This document shows positions 21,830 to 33,894 of a stretch of DNA of 64,000 nt, in pieces (position 1 is the stretch's first letter; each line of letters begins with the position of its first letter). This stretch comes from Salvator merianae (lineage: Eukaryota > Chordata > Lepidosauria > Squamata > Teiidae): assembly GCA_003586115.2 (NCBI GenBank), contig QVOM02000042.1:77357636-77421635 (forward strand). The letters are read 5' to 3'. The notes under the pieces were generated by a model. It did not search any database. It saw only the letters and a list, made by a program, of their open reading frames with translations, and had not been told where the DNA came from. Both the position numbers and the translations under genes were made by a program.

Positions 21830-22110
21830 TGCGCCGCAAAAAGGCGCACAGACCTCTCGAAGCATAAAACTTGGCCAGAAAGACACCTGGGGAAATGGAA
21901 TTAAATTCCTCCTGGACCGGGCTGCCTCGGTCCACTTTTAACCCCCGCGCCAGAAACCCATTGGCCAGAGGCTGCGCGCACCAATCAGCTGATCCGAGTG
22001 GGATTCTCTCAGCCTACCGGCGGGCGCCCAAGCGAGAGGGTGTGGCGGGACTCAGAGACCAGTCACCAAGCCGTTTTTATTTGGGGGGAATGCAGTGTGG
22101 GGGATGAACT
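21830..22110 (-). promoter_or_regulatory. Probable receptor promoter and 5' UTR, CpG-rich
   Basis: This ~280 bp is GC- and CpG-rich compared with the AT-rich surroundings. Read on the minus strand it has a CCAAT box (plus-strand ATTGG at ~21,959), a second CCAAT in the opposite sense (~21,981), an E-box CAGCTG (~21,987) and a TATA-like TTAAAAG (~21,936), which could set a start near 21,905-21,910. This placement relative to the ATG at 21,829 would give a short 5' UTR of ~80 bases. These are sequence matches only; no transcript evidence is available. Confidence 0.5.
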
Positions 22111-22430
22111 GTGTCACGCTGGGGTCTTAATGTTAAAGTACCAAATATTTATTTCGAAGCAAGACGCTTTGAATTGGGGGGCGGGGCGGAGAAATGCCTG
22201 AAGGCTTTCAAACTGAGGCTCCTTACGAGCGAGTAAACAGCGTTGTACGCAACAACATTTGTTGCTAGTAAGGACTGGCGAGTCTATACTAGAATTGTAG
22301 GCACTAACATTTTTTTTTCTCGTACATCTGCTGAAAGTGCTCGTCCCTCGTGTCCAGCTTCCACAGCCGTACATTATTCTACTCAAAAACCAGGCTCTTC
22401 AATGGCTCTTCAAGGGGTGTCCTTATTCTT

Positions 22431-22992
22431 TACAATCTTGCAAGTGTTTCTTCCCTAGTGTTAATATCCATCTTTAACGTTGCAGTTTTGTTGTTGTCAG
22501 GTATCATTGAGTCATGGCCAACTTTCCTGGCTGACTGCATAGGCCCCCTCTATGCAGTTTTCTTGGCAGAGATACTAAAGTGGTTTGCCACTGATTACTT
22601 CCAGGGAGAGACTAGGGATTGAACTGGCAACCAGGCAGTTTGTTCTACTCTTGAACTACGGCTATTCACAATGCTGCAGCACACTTTCTCCATTCTGAGC
22701 CCAGCAGAACAAAATTGTCTCCTAACAAATAATTTACTGCTATGTAAAAACATCCAGAATTGCCCTTTAATTGCTACCCAGTTTAGGACTGCTGCAGCCC
22801 AATATTTTTATTATCTTAATATCCCCAGCCCCTTCTTGGAAGAAGGCAATAGCAAACCACTTCTGTATCTCTGCCAAGAAAACTGCATAGAGGTGGCCCA
22901 AGAAAGTTGGCCATGACTCAGTGGTACCCAACAACAACAACCCGCAACATTAAAGATGGATATTAAAACTAGGGAAGAAGCACTAGCAAGTC
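22431..22992. repeat. Foldback made of two inverted SINE copies
   Basis: The left arm (22,431-22,650) reads on the minus strand, and the right arm (~22,795-22,992) on the plus strand, as the same ACA-tail SINE: CACTTCTGTATCTCTGCC, AAGAAAACTGCATAGAGG, AAAGTTGGCCATGACTCA. The similarity continues ~45 bases beyond the tails into unique-looking DNA (TTAAAGATGGATATTAA, GGGAAGAA), so the two arms are an inverted duplication and not two independent insertions. The loop is ~145 bp. Confidence 0.75.
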
Positions 22993-22999
22993 TCAATAA

Positions 23000-25340
23000 C
23001 ATTGTGAATGTTGCGCTTTGCAGGAGATAAAGGATATAAGTAGAATAATTGATTTTTCAATTTTTAAATAAATATTCATTTTAATCTAATTTATAGCTGT
23101 ATAAGAAGGCACTTGACGATGCCTAGTATTTGTTTGGTGTACCAATTTCCTTTTCCCTTTTCTATGAATTCGGCTGCCAGTAAGTGACAGGTTTTCCGTA
23201 CCAACCTTTTTCCTTCTGTGGAGATGCAATTATATGATAACCTTTATCTGTTGAATTCCTGCGGAGGCTAAAAGACACAAAAATCTGCCAGTAAAGCAGT
23301 GTAAGGTTCAGTCTTCTCTAAATGATGCAAAACTCCTTATACACAAAGTAGTTTCAATGTGCAGGACACATCTTCAATCTATTTTTAAGACAAATGCACT
23401 ATAGTTTGGGTGCTTCTTTTTGTCAAGAGCTTTTGAGCTAACACAGGGCAATTCGGCACTGGCTGGTATACTGGACTGACAAGTGTACTAGGAGCCTCCC
23501 TTCCACACTCAGCATGCAAAAAGGAAGCTTTTGGTGTGCTTGCTGGTCCAGTATACCAGCCAGTCTGGAAAGGGCCACGGGAAGGAAATATGTGCTCTGA
23601 TGTCACAGGCTGGATAGTGGCTTGTTTAGAGGTATTAACTGCACCTGTTCAAAGAAAATGCTGTTTCAGATGCCAATAAGCCATAGGACCTAAAGTTTGC
23701 TTTAGATGATATTACACCTCTGTTGGCTTGATGCAAAGCAGAAACATCTGAAGTCCAAAATTCTGTATGTCAGGAACAGTGGGCATCTCTTCATTACATG
23801 GGACAACTCAGGCTGCAGTCCTATGCTTAGTAACCCAGAAGGAACCCTTATCAAGTAGGCTTGTCTAACATGAATGGCTAACTCTGTGTTCAGGAACCTA
23901 ATATGGCCTTTTATGCAAAACCTCTGAAATCCTAAAAGTACCCCAACTTTGGTTGTTGTAGCAGCAAAAGAGAAAAAGGTTTGGAGTAGGTAGAACAGCT
24001 GGGGTATAAATTGTCCTCTTCTTGTGTTCAGTGAGTGACCGTTGGGCAGCCACTGCTCCTCAAGATAACCTATCTCACAGGTTCTTTGTAAGGGTACAGC
24101 AGAAGGAAGGAAGATACTTGTTGCTTTGAGCTTCTCAGAGGAAAGGTAGTACAGAACTGCAAATCAACAAATAGCTTAGATTTATCACTTAATGGGCTGG
24201 TAAAGGCACTGTACCATTCTTCAGCAGAGGGAAAGATGTGTGCTGAGTTGCAGACTGCAGACAGTGACTTTCAAACTGTTGGCTTGCAGTCCAAAGAAGG
24301 CTTGTGAAGGGTTAAGTCCTTGTCTCTGAAAAATATAAATCTTTCCTATGGTTAAGGCTAAGTTGCAGCAGAACCTTCTGCTTGTTTTACTTTCCAAGTT
24401 TCTCCAGTTAAACTGACTTTCAAACATGAAGTGAAGAATGGCATAATAATTACAGAAAATTTTTGACAAAACCTATGGAGAATGAGTTTACATTTGAACT
24501 TCAAATGTAGATTTTTTGGCTTGCATAAGTAAACCCAGTGTTAAGTGCAATATGGGGTAGAGAATGTAAAGGTGCTACTGAACTGAATTCTTAGTGAAGT
24601 TGTGGACAAATCCATTCTTCGTAGTTTAGATGATAATGCCTGGCACTCCCAGGTAATCTTCCATCCAAGTACTAAACTTGCTTAACTTCTGAGATAACAG
24701 CAGATTTTAGGCTGCCTCTCACTGATCTTGTCTTATCCATTCATTTGTATACTCCCTTTCCAAGGAAAATTGCTCAAGTTGGTTTCCAACTAAAATTAGA
24801 GAATACAATATACCAATACAAAATGCAGTATTGAAGTAAACAAGTAAAATGCAGAAAAAGAAACAAAGGTGTTCATGCCATGAAGGCTGCTCAGCAGAAT
24901 CTCTGGCCTGTGACTCGCACCTTTACACAGCAGCGGTTAATATAGGCACCCCTGGGATACCTGAAGAAGGGAGGCGACTAGGCAAGGAGTGGACCTAGGC
25001 AGATGGCAACCTGTTGTACCACTGAGGCTGCGATCATACAGGGCTTTCTAAAGTCATCCCTTTAGGAAAAAGCATTATATCATGAGACACACAAAAAAGT
25101 GCCATCCAAACAGTTGTCTGAATACGAGGCTGAGAAGCTGTTTTATTCAATCACACTGCAGCTTGTATTCAGCTCCAGTCAGGGGTCATGTCCCATGACA
25201 ATGGATGCCATCCGTTGTTTGGTCAGTTTTCTGCCCGCCCAGCCTCCAAACAGGTGGTCCGTAAGCAGTGTTGGGATGACAGGGAAGCAGAACCCTGACA
25301 GCACTGAATCACTCTGCAGCTTTGGGTTTTGCGCCCTAAC
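23000..25340. other. Intergenic DNA without a supported gene
   Basis: Contains a degenerate Sauria-type SINE piece at ~24,030-24,145 (CTATCTCACAGGTTCTTTGT, GCTTTGAGCTTCTCAGAGGA) and an unnamed repeat at 24,885-25,020 that recurs at 26,815-26,945. Nothing coding. Confidence 0.55.
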
Positions 25341-25350
25341 TGGTCTCTCA

Positions 25351-25892
25351 GGGCCTGTTCGCACTTACAACAGTATAACAGTATAACTAGCACTGTTCAG
25401 GCCGGTAGGGTTCGGGTACAGAGAGAGGTCTTCGCACCTGTCAGTGCTGGAGCACTCCGCAAGCCGACCAGCGCTGGATGCAGTGTGAATGGGAGCATAC
25501 TAGCTCAGTAGCTGTATTTGAACCTAGAGGGTCTGTGTTCAAACTTAGAGGGTCTGTGTTCGAACCTGTGTCCGAAAAGGCCACCAGGGTCCGGACCCCA
25601 AAGTCCGAACCAGGGTGCAAACCAGCAGACTGTACCTGCGCGGCCCTGCTGGTCCCGCCCCACCGCCATTTTGAACCCGGAAATGGTGCGAACGTACCTT
25701 CCCTGATCCTCATCTGATCGTGCAGGTTGTGTTGGAGACTACAAATTAGTTAACCACAGCTGGTTGGATTCAGGTAAGCATCAGGTGGGCTTGGGTAGAT
25801 TTCGGGTCAGCTGGGGCTGTTTGCAAGTGCGGATCCTGCGTTCTAGCATGCAGCATCCTGAAACATACCACTTGCTAAGTGTGAACAGGCCC
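25351..25892. mobile_element. MITE with GGGCCTGTTCGCACTTA ends (542 bp)
   Basis: Left end GGGCCTGTTCGCACTTA; right end is its inverted near-copy CTAAGTGTGAACAGGCCC. Both sides are flanked by TCA (25,348-25,350 and 25,893-25,895), a 3 bp duplication as made by PIF/Harbinger transposases. The interior is GC-rich, with a short tandem (AGAGGGTCTGTGTTC repeated at ~25,529 and ~25,547), and encodes no transposase. Confidence 0.65.
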
Positions 25893-28845
25893 TCACTCTC
25901 CCCACACCAGCTGGAGAGACTCACAGACCTGCCCCTTTCCTTCTGAAATACCCGTCATATTCCCTCCATCGCTGTTAGTTTTTCCTGCCTCATGTTTCCC
26001 TCCCCATTGTGGATATGTACAAATGGGGTTCCCTTTCATTGCTGTGGCATGGTGGAACTGTAGCTAATGCAGAAAAAAATATTTTAGTACAGGAGACCTT
26101 AATAGGAGGGACAAGGAGAGGCAGGGTAGCGGGAAGGGGGTCTCCAAAGGAAAAATCTTGTTTATCTCAAACCACACACACAAGAGAAAATACAGGCAAT
26201 GGGAGCAGGGGGCATAGGGATGTTTTTTCAGTTGTTTCCATGCAAGGGGAGTAGTGTTTGCCTCATCTGGGTGTGAATCGTCCAAGCACGGGGACCCAGC
26301 AGCTCTGGAAGAACTGTTCCCCTCCTGCTTCCCAGCATGCATGCATACCTTTGGCAGCCTCCCCTTGGTATGTTCTGGTGGGCAGATGTGGTCTGTTGTC
26401 TGTCCTTTCAAAACAAAAATCCACCCAAAAAGTAGTGAGACTGGACTAGGAAGGTGCCCCAAAGTTCCAGTTTTTCTTGACATTTGGGGAAGGGGGTTGT
26501 CTGGATTTCTGTGAGCAAACCTTTTCTGACCCCACGCGCATGTCCGAGCTGCTGTCTGCAGGCACTTGCTTGAGAGAACAGAGCTCTGGATGTTAAAATA
26601 TACGAGTAGGAAGAGGAGACATCACTTGTGTCTTCCTCTTTGCTTATGTAGCTTCCCGCCCAAGGAAAGAGGTGCCTTGGTGTTATTAAGCCCCGACTGA
26701 TGAAGATAACACTCCTCCCAGGCTTCAGGATGGGGTAAGATGGATGGAGGAGAAACATACCTGTCATTATACACTCTATTTCACCCAGAGGGTGACTTAT
26801 TATGTCTGATTGCCTCCTGAGTGATGCCCAGCTGTTAATACAGGCAGCAGAAAATTACCAGAAAAAGGGAAGCAGCAAGACAAGGAGTAGACTTGGGCAG
26901 GTGGCAAACAAACCTAGCTGTATCTACTGAGGCACTTCCAGTCCAGTGAGAGATAAGTGGCATGGCAGTCCGCAGTCAAAGTAAACATCTTGCATTATAC
27001 ATTGTATGGCCTTTTGAAAAAGGATGCAGAGGGATTAAACTGATATTCAAATCTGAAATGGGAGACTAGAACATGAATGTTGGTTGTCAAAGCACAACAG
27101 GATATTTTCAAGGATATTTAAAAACCAAAAACATCTTGTAAAGTAGTTAAACTTAGCAAGCCTCCCAAGGTCTATGAAATATTTTTAATTGAAATTACTG
27201 AAGAGGCCTGTTTAAAAATTCATGTCAAACCTGCTAACCTGGATGGGCTTGGAAGACCAGCATTAAATCTACATTTACCTTAGGAGGAAGCTCGAGGACT
27301 GCAACATAAGATAAACCAAATCTAATCAAGCATTCCTGTTAAGGACTGGATGGCACTGAGATAACAAAGTCAAATGTGGGAATTATCACTTCCATAGTTC
27401 ACTTGAAGGCAGAATTTCCAGTAATCCCATCAAGGAATACTTCTTGTGGAGTACTGAATGGTAAATCCAGACCATTCAAATCACTGATTGTGGTGTACAA
27501 ATGTGAGAGCCCAGATGTCCTTGTTTCTCCTCACTCCCTCTTAGGAAAGCAAATTAAGTCAATCTCCTTTTCCAGGTGAAATTCTGGAAAAGGATTGCAG
27601 GGTCAGATTTTCCCTTTCCCTAGCCTAGGCTAACCAATATTCTTTTGTGTCTTTTCAGGCTGACATCTATTATAAGTACCTATAGTGTGAGAAATACATG
27701 AAATTCTTTGAACTGGTTCCCAAAACAGCAGCCAGATTTTCCGGTGCCACAATATGACCTTACCTACTTGTCTCTCAAGAGCAGGCTTTATCTGCCCACC
27801 CATACCTATTCAAAATTTTCCACTCAGAAATTTTTCATTTCTGCCCGTCCTTCCCCCTGCTCACCACCTTTCTCTGACCTAAGCTAATCTCAGGTCTTCT
27901 GTTACCAATGTTGTTAAAATTACCTACCTCTCAATTGTGCCAAGAGAGTTGTTCTATCATCCCTGCAATTCTGCTCTCTTCAGTCAGTTAGTGTGTTTGT
28001 GAATCAATAAACATTCCCCAGTTTTAATTATAGCCATGTCTCTGGCTTCTGCTTTCTGGGTTAGCATTTGTTTCTGGCCTCACAAAAAGTCCCCAGAACA
28101 TCTGTGTTGTTCAGTACAACAGTTGCTCTATCAGCTAGTGCCTTCAAAACCAGGGGGAAAGATTAAAGTGTGTCTTAAACATAAGAATTATTTGGATCAA
28201 TGCCATTCTATACTGCCTGATTAAAGATACTTTAATATTAAGCAAGCATCTTCCCTAAAGAAAACTGTGTGGTCAAAAGAGCTTATAGATTACAAGTGTT
28301 CCATAGTGTGTGGGTAAGAGTGGACAAATGGTATGGTCCTTACAGACAGGCAAATATGATATTTTCCCCATTTAGGCTACTTTTATGCACAGCTACAATA
28401 GTGACCTTGATTGCTCAGCGGTTGGAGAGGGCAAAAGCCAAGCTCCAGTAGCAACCAGTTTCCGTTCCAAGAGCTACAAGTGCAGCCTGGCTAGAGACTA
28501 GTAAGTCTTGCTTTCTGGATGCTCTTTTCTAAGAAATCACCTGTGGACCAGTGTTTGGCATGCAATGGCAGCCCAAAGGTACCTGAATGGTCAGAGTTCC
28601 AGCCATCCTTCAGGGTGGTGACTGAAGCTGGACGTCCTCCCTGACTTCAGTTTGGTATAGGCACCCACCTTTGTGAACTTAAGCAGGTTACCTGAAGGCC
28701 GAGTTTTTGGGGGTCTTAAGCAGGCCTTGGAATCCAGTTAATAGGGGTCAATCCAAAAACAATCAATCAATTGATGATTGCACCAACCAGTAGCACGGCA
28801 TGTTTGAACGGACCATTTCAGATAACATAATAGCAGAATTTTGGG
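25893..28845. other. Intergenic DNA without a supported gene
   Basis: Several open frames exist here (the longest is 139 codons at 26,064-26,483, minus strand), but none shows a domain or splice context. The second copy of the 24,885-type repeat is at 26,815-26,945. Confidence 0.55.
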
Positions 28846-28849
28846 AGTG

Positions 28850-29037
28850 GCTGTTGTTCAGTGGTAAAGGAAATTGCTTGGAAGGGAGAGGTCAGAGGTT
28901 CAATCCCCAGCCTCTCCTCAGAAATAAACAGTGGTGAGACATTTCTGTATCTCGGCCAAGAAAACTAAACAGAGTTAGTTTTCAATCACATAGTCAGTCA
29001 GGAGTCAGACCTGACTCAATGGTACCCAACAACAAGA
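28850..29037 (+). mobile_element. tRNA-derived SINE, ACA-tail type
   Basis: Head GGCTGTTGTTCAGTGGTAAA (box A region), box B GGTTCAATCCC, core CATTTCTGTATCTCGGCC and the tail GGTACCCAACAACAAG are all in order. It is nearly full length and is the best reference copy in this window. Confidence 0.75.
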
Positions 29038-29049
29038 ATGCTTTTGAGC

Positions 29050-29165
29050 CCTGCCCAGATGGGGGAAATATAGCACCGTTATGGCTGTGCTATGGTGGGA
29101 TTGCCACATGTTATCTGTGGCAACTCCACCATACCCCTACTATATCCCCCTTAAAACACATGATA
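29050..29165. repeat. Small imperfect palindrome
   Basis: GGGGGAAATATAGCACCGTT..GGTGGGATTGCCACATG pairs with ..GTGGCAACTCCACCATAC..CTACTATATCCCCC. Arms are ~45 bp, likely a short foldback MITE. I cannot assign a family. Confidence 0.5.
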
Positions 29166-29169
29166 GCCT

Positions 29170-31185
29170 ATTACAGGAAAACTTGACACTGGAGTAGAGC
29201 TATTATTTACCTTCTGGCTGGAGCCACCATTTTCTTTCTGCCATCATGCATGCGCTGAAAAAGACAGCTGTGCATATGCGGTGGTAGCAATGCACACATT
29301 GGAGTATTTTGTGCAAAGACACCACAAGCCCCCACGCTGTCTGTTCAGCAAGCAATAGTTCCAGAGGGGCTTTTCTCCGTAATATCATTTGCCGCCATGA
29401 TATTTGGCCAATGTATGGAACCAACCTGAGTTGCCAACTCTCAATCTGCGTGAGATGGTGGCAGTGCATAGTGTTTGCTGGATGTCTGCCCCAAGTCTAT
29501 TCTTCCCTCTCAGGAGAAAAACTCTGCAATGCATCTAATCACTCATTGTCTTACACTTCCTGCCCAGCTCCCTCAGCTGCTGGAGGTGATATGCATAAAT
29601 GATTTAGAATATACTCTTAGCCTTATGAACTCTGAAGTAAGTGCTGTTGAATTAAGTGGGACCTAAAAAGAACATTAACTTGTTTTGCTGTCGTGTTCTG
29701 TTGCCTTGAATTCTTCAGCATCTTCTCCTATGCCAAAGTTCAAAAAGCCCCTTGCTATCTTAGGTTAAAAAGAAGTTCTAAATACTGGGGGCCATCTGTG
29801 ATGGGAATGTTCTGTGATCAGAACCACCACTACCACCTCCTCTGCTGAAATTAGTTTTATACTACCCAAACTAACTGGTTTTACACCAAAGTTGTACTTA
29901 TTAAACTGATTTAGAAACTCTAATTGTGTCATAAAACATAAACAGTTATTGGCTTTTGTGCTTGTAGCTCCCAAACTGGCTATCACTTTAAGGTGAGGAG
30001 AGATGTCAAGAGACTGTGAAAAACACATTAGCATCCTTATCCATAGGAGCAGTAATTACTTATCTTAAAGAGTTTTGAGAAGGTCTTACACTGGGGTTTG
30101 TTTCCAGAAAACTTGGCAAGCTTTAATTCCTCACATTCAAGGGCTTGACACTTCTGGCTTGCTCTTCAAGCAGGCTATAAAAGTACAGATATCCTCAGCC
30201 TGAAGTATCAGTATATATTCTGGTTATATATTCTCCCAGTCCCTTCCTTTAAGAATATTCACTTTCCACAAGACTATCTGTGTTTGTTCAAGCAGTCCAA
30301 ATGTGAAATTTAATTATTTTTTCTTTGCATTTGTAATTAGTTCAGTTTCACTTTATAATGTTATTTTGATTAGCTGAATGTCCTAATAATTCTAAAATAA
30401 AAATGAGGGAAATCTAAAAACAGAAAAGTCATATTTATTAAAAAGTGCATCCCCCGTACCGTTTTTTGTGTGTGGAAAAGTTTATTTCATCTAGGATGAC
30501 CGAGGGAAGCAAGGAAAAGGTTCCTGTCCTTTAATAATTGTGCATGAGAGGAAATTCCTCTGGTGATCCTCACCTGTTGACATTCTCTCTTCTAATCAAG
30601 GATTAAGGGGGCAGGAGCATGTCTTTTCCCCATCTGGCTACCCCACCCTCTTTCTCCCATAGCAGTGAGTAAACTTTGCAGTTCTAACTTCTGAGCATAA
30701 GTGAGACTTCATTCTTGTAGACAGAGAATGGGTGGAATGGATTTGTTGTTAAAGCAAGCCTAGGCTACAGAGCTGGAACCACTCACTCACAGCATTGTCA
30801 GAGCTCATGTTGATGACATCATTGAAAAATGTGATACATCTATTATTCTTTTATCCAGCCTCAAAGGACAGGTAAGCACCCCAAATCCCTTCAAGTTGCT
30901 CCATAGACATGGATAAACCTGTGCTAAATGCAGGCTATTTGACCATACTGTGGGATATTTTGAGCCAATTTGCTGAGTGGCAATTTTGCCTTTTTTTGCA
31001 TTCTTACTGAAGACCACAACATGCTTAATGAGGCCCATTTAACTCTGCAGGACTTAACAAAATACTTCGTGCTGCTGAGTTCCTGCAGCCCTTATAGACT
31101 CATACTGTGTGATCTTGCAATCTCATTTAGGTTTACTGCATTGTGTTGTACATGGGGCTGCCTTTAAAAATAGTTTGGAAACTCA
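29170..31185. other. Intergenic DNA without a supported gene
   Basis: AT-rich DNA with no exon, RNA gene or recognisable repeat. Short open frames are not supported. Confidence 0.55.
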
Positions 31186-31187
31186 GG

Positions 31188-31408
31188 CTGTGTTCAGACC
31201 AGCGGCGGTGCATGCCTTTAAGTGCGGGTGTTCGCTCGCGTGCCATCGCCATTCGCGGGGCCACCAGGCCACCGTAGTGATGCAGCAGGTCACTACGACC
31301 TGCTAGGCGACCTGCTGCGTCACTACGGTGGCCCGGTGGCCCGCAAACGGCGATGGCGCGCGAGCAAACACCCGCACTTAAAGGCACGCACCGCCGCTGG
31401 TTCAGACA
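31188..31408. mobile_element. GC-rich near-perfect palindrome (~220 bp), foldback MITE
   Basis: Left arm ACCAGCGGCGGTGCATGCCT..GTGCGGGTGTTCGCTCGC..GCCACCGTAGTGATGCAGCA and right arm ..CTGCGTCACTACGGTGGC..GCGAGCAAACACCCGCAC..GGCACGCACCGCCGCTGGT are reverse complements over ~100 bp each, with only a few mismatches. The element is far richer in CpG than its AT-rich surroundings, which suggests recent arrival. It has no coding capacity. Ends (TGTGTTCAGACC) hint at a DNA transposon, but no clear target duplication was found. Confidence 0.65.
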
Positions 31409-31856
31409 TAATGAAAGGGGTGCCCCAGAAAGCCAGTGTGTGGCCCTTATGTTCCCAAGTCTTCTCTAATCCACCTTTTCTAGCACAGAATGTTTGTGAG
31501 AGGGGGGAGGGGCAGACTGGTGTGTGAACAATCACACCTTGAAGTCCTCTCTAAGACACCTCAGAGGTGCCTCAGAAATGCTTTTTTGCTGTATCTGATC
31601 ACAGCCTCAAGCTCTAAAACAGGTCACCAGACTGGGCATTTAGAACACATCATGCCAGTACTTTGTCAATTGTACTGTCAATTTAAAGTGTTGGTTTTGA
31701 CATTTTCTGCCCTAAACAGCTTGGGATCAGGTTGCCTGAAGGAGTGTTTAAACCATATGTCCATTAGATTGGCAAATGAAGGCCTATTCCCCTGTAAGAA
31801 TGAATAAACTAGTTTAAGGGGAATTTCTTATGTCCAGTTATTCTAATAGAATCCAA

Positions 31857-32986
31857 GGGCTTGTTTGCACTTTAGTGCTAGTGAGCATGGAGACACTCAC
31901 TAGCCCAGCGTGTCTGCATTTCAGAGGCCCTAGTGATCGGGAGCATCTACAGATGCTCCCAATCACTACTAGCTGTGGACAACAAAACTGGATGCTGGAG
32001 CGTAGCTAAGGCCATGTCGAGCAGTGGAGTGTAAATGAAGCCAGGGCTGATGCTAGCAGCTGGAGCACAGGGAATGCTAAGGTGAATATGATGTGCTAAG
32101 GTTTTCCAGGAATAAAAATCTTTCAGGGCTGAGTCACAAAGTCTGCAGACTTTAGGAAGAAACAGCTTCATGTATAGAAGAAACAAGATTCAAGAATCCA
32201 TCCAAGATTTAGAAGCAGGACATCAAATGCAGAACCAACTTACCATTAGAGGATATGAGGATGAAGAGGTGTAGACATGTTGGGATGTTCTAGTACTTTC
32301 CTAACAAGGCAAGCCATCCCAAATGATGCAGGCAAAGCCCAGATCAAGGCAAGGTCAGAATAAAAGATTCAGGAGCCCAGAAATCATTCTGTATTAAAGC
32401 TGAATTGATTTAGGGTTACAGAAGGCTGGGACTTATGAGGCATTTGTCCTCCACAAGGCAACTCTATAGGACTGTGGCTTGGTGATAGAGACTGACATTG
32501 TACCGAGGCCACCTAGATGGAACTCTGAATCTACTCTTGGCTCACAAACTTGCTGGCTCATCACACCTTCATACCGAAGCAGTGCACATGGAGGAAATAA
32601 CTTTTACCACTGGAGCAGGCAACTAACTGTAGCTGTGAGATCTACAATCAGCTTGGTAGTTTCCTAAGCAGTTGTACTTTTGACTCATTGAACAGATTGT
32701 TGTTGGTCCTGGGGCATTTCTTGCTTTCCACCTTGGAATGTTTGAATCCCAACATGGCCACCACAGACAGATGTGGCCTGTAGCATTCACATCAGGAAAT
32801 AGGTGCGAATGCTGCATACTGGGAGCAGTCTACCTGCTCCCAGTACAGCTGTGGAGCACAATTTTGTGCTCCAAAGCTAGTAACAATTGGGAGTGGCTCT
32901 CCTGATCCCGAGGGTCTCTGCAAAATGTGGAAGCACATCGCTAGTGAGTGTGTGGATGCTCACTAGCATGTAAGTGCAAACAGGCC
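31857..32986. mobile_element. Inverted element ends (GGGCTTGTTTGCACTT type) flanking array-derived DNA
   Basis: The left ~125 bp (GGGCTTGTTTGCACTTTAGT, ..CTAGTGAGCATGG) and the right ~125 bp (reading inward GGGCCTGTTTGCACTTACAT, ..CTAGTGAGCATCC) are inverted copies. Between them, 32,000-32,740 matches the segmental array (compare 51,290-51,900). Either a transposon captured array sequence or two separate half-elements landed here. Confidence 0.5.
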
Positions 32987-33890
32987 CGTCAATTCAGACC
33001 CCATGATGAGAGACAAGGCTGAATCACAGCTGGCCCCAAGGATGGAGCGAAGGAGCTACCTTGGGTCAAGGCTGCCACCAGGCTGGCCTGGACAGGAAAT
33101 TTCATATTGCCAAGCTTTTCAGGGATCTGCAGTAACAAGAATTACCGTGTAGAATACCTTCCAGCGTTAGGACGTGAGGCAGCAGCTTGGAGTCCAGTGG
33201 TCTTTAATATTTTGATCAAACAAGCTGCAGTTGCAACCCCTAGAATGCGCAGATTAGTTAGCTGATTTCACCCAATATCCCCTAGATATTGCCTCAGCAA
33301 ATGGCCTACTCTGATCCAGAACACCACCAGCTCCAGAAAGTGTTGTGAACATTTAAGAAGGAGTTACTTTAATAACAGAGTGGCCGATGTGTGTAGTTAG
33401 AGCCTGAAGTACCCGAAATCAATGCAAACTTTTCCTAGAAAAAAAGCAGTTTCCTCATCTTCTCTCCTTTGGATGGTTGAATTTTCATTCTGATCAGTGG
33501 AGAATTCTTCAGTGCCAAAATATTTACGTGATTATCTAATTGCTTTTATCCAGGTTTATAAAGAGTTTTGCCATTTTAAAGTTCAGTATTCATAAGGTCA
33601 TAATTTTCAATAAGATGTAGTTATAATTGCAATTTAAAAAAGATGTAATTTTAGAAACTACAATGTTCTGCCTGCAGAAGGGAGGAAGAAGAATGGTAAA
33701 ATGATGCAGATGGAACATTGTGAACATATATGTATGTTTTCAGAAGGTGTCCTTGGTGAGAAGAAAATAAGTCTTAATCATTTTTCTTATTTCAGTCAAT
33801 ATTTGAAAATTTCTGGCAACTAATCATTTCCTTGAATACATCCAGCTTGAAAAAGAAGTTCCCAATTTACAGTAAGTGAATAATCCTTCA
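32000..33890. repeat. Array unit 1, partial (right half)
   Basis: Shares ordered landmarks with the other units: GCTGGAGCGTAGCTAAGGCC (minisatellite remnant), TACCATTAGAGGATATGAGG at 32,242, ATACCTTCCAGCGTTAGGA at 33,155, TCTGATCAGTGGAGAATTCT at 33,490, GCAGAAGGGAGGAAGAAGAA at 33,675 and AGCTTGAAAAAGAAGTTCCC at 33,844. It stops where a Harbinger-like element has inserted. Non-coding. Confidence 0.7.
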
Positions 33891-33894
33891 CAGT

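Noticed and set aside
21830..21865. Upstream in-frame ATG at 21,865 as receptor start
   Set aside because: It would add a less hydrophobic stretch before the signal core; the ATG at 21,829 has a better Kozak context and a canonical signal peptide. Not fully excluded.
26064..26483. 139-codon minus-strand open frame
   Set aside because: No domain, no splice context and a composition like non-coding DNA; overlapping frames on the other strand are equally open.
28850..29037. Functional tRNA gene
   Set aside because: Box A/B-like words are present, but the sequence continues into a SINE body and ACA tail and does not fold as a tRNA end.
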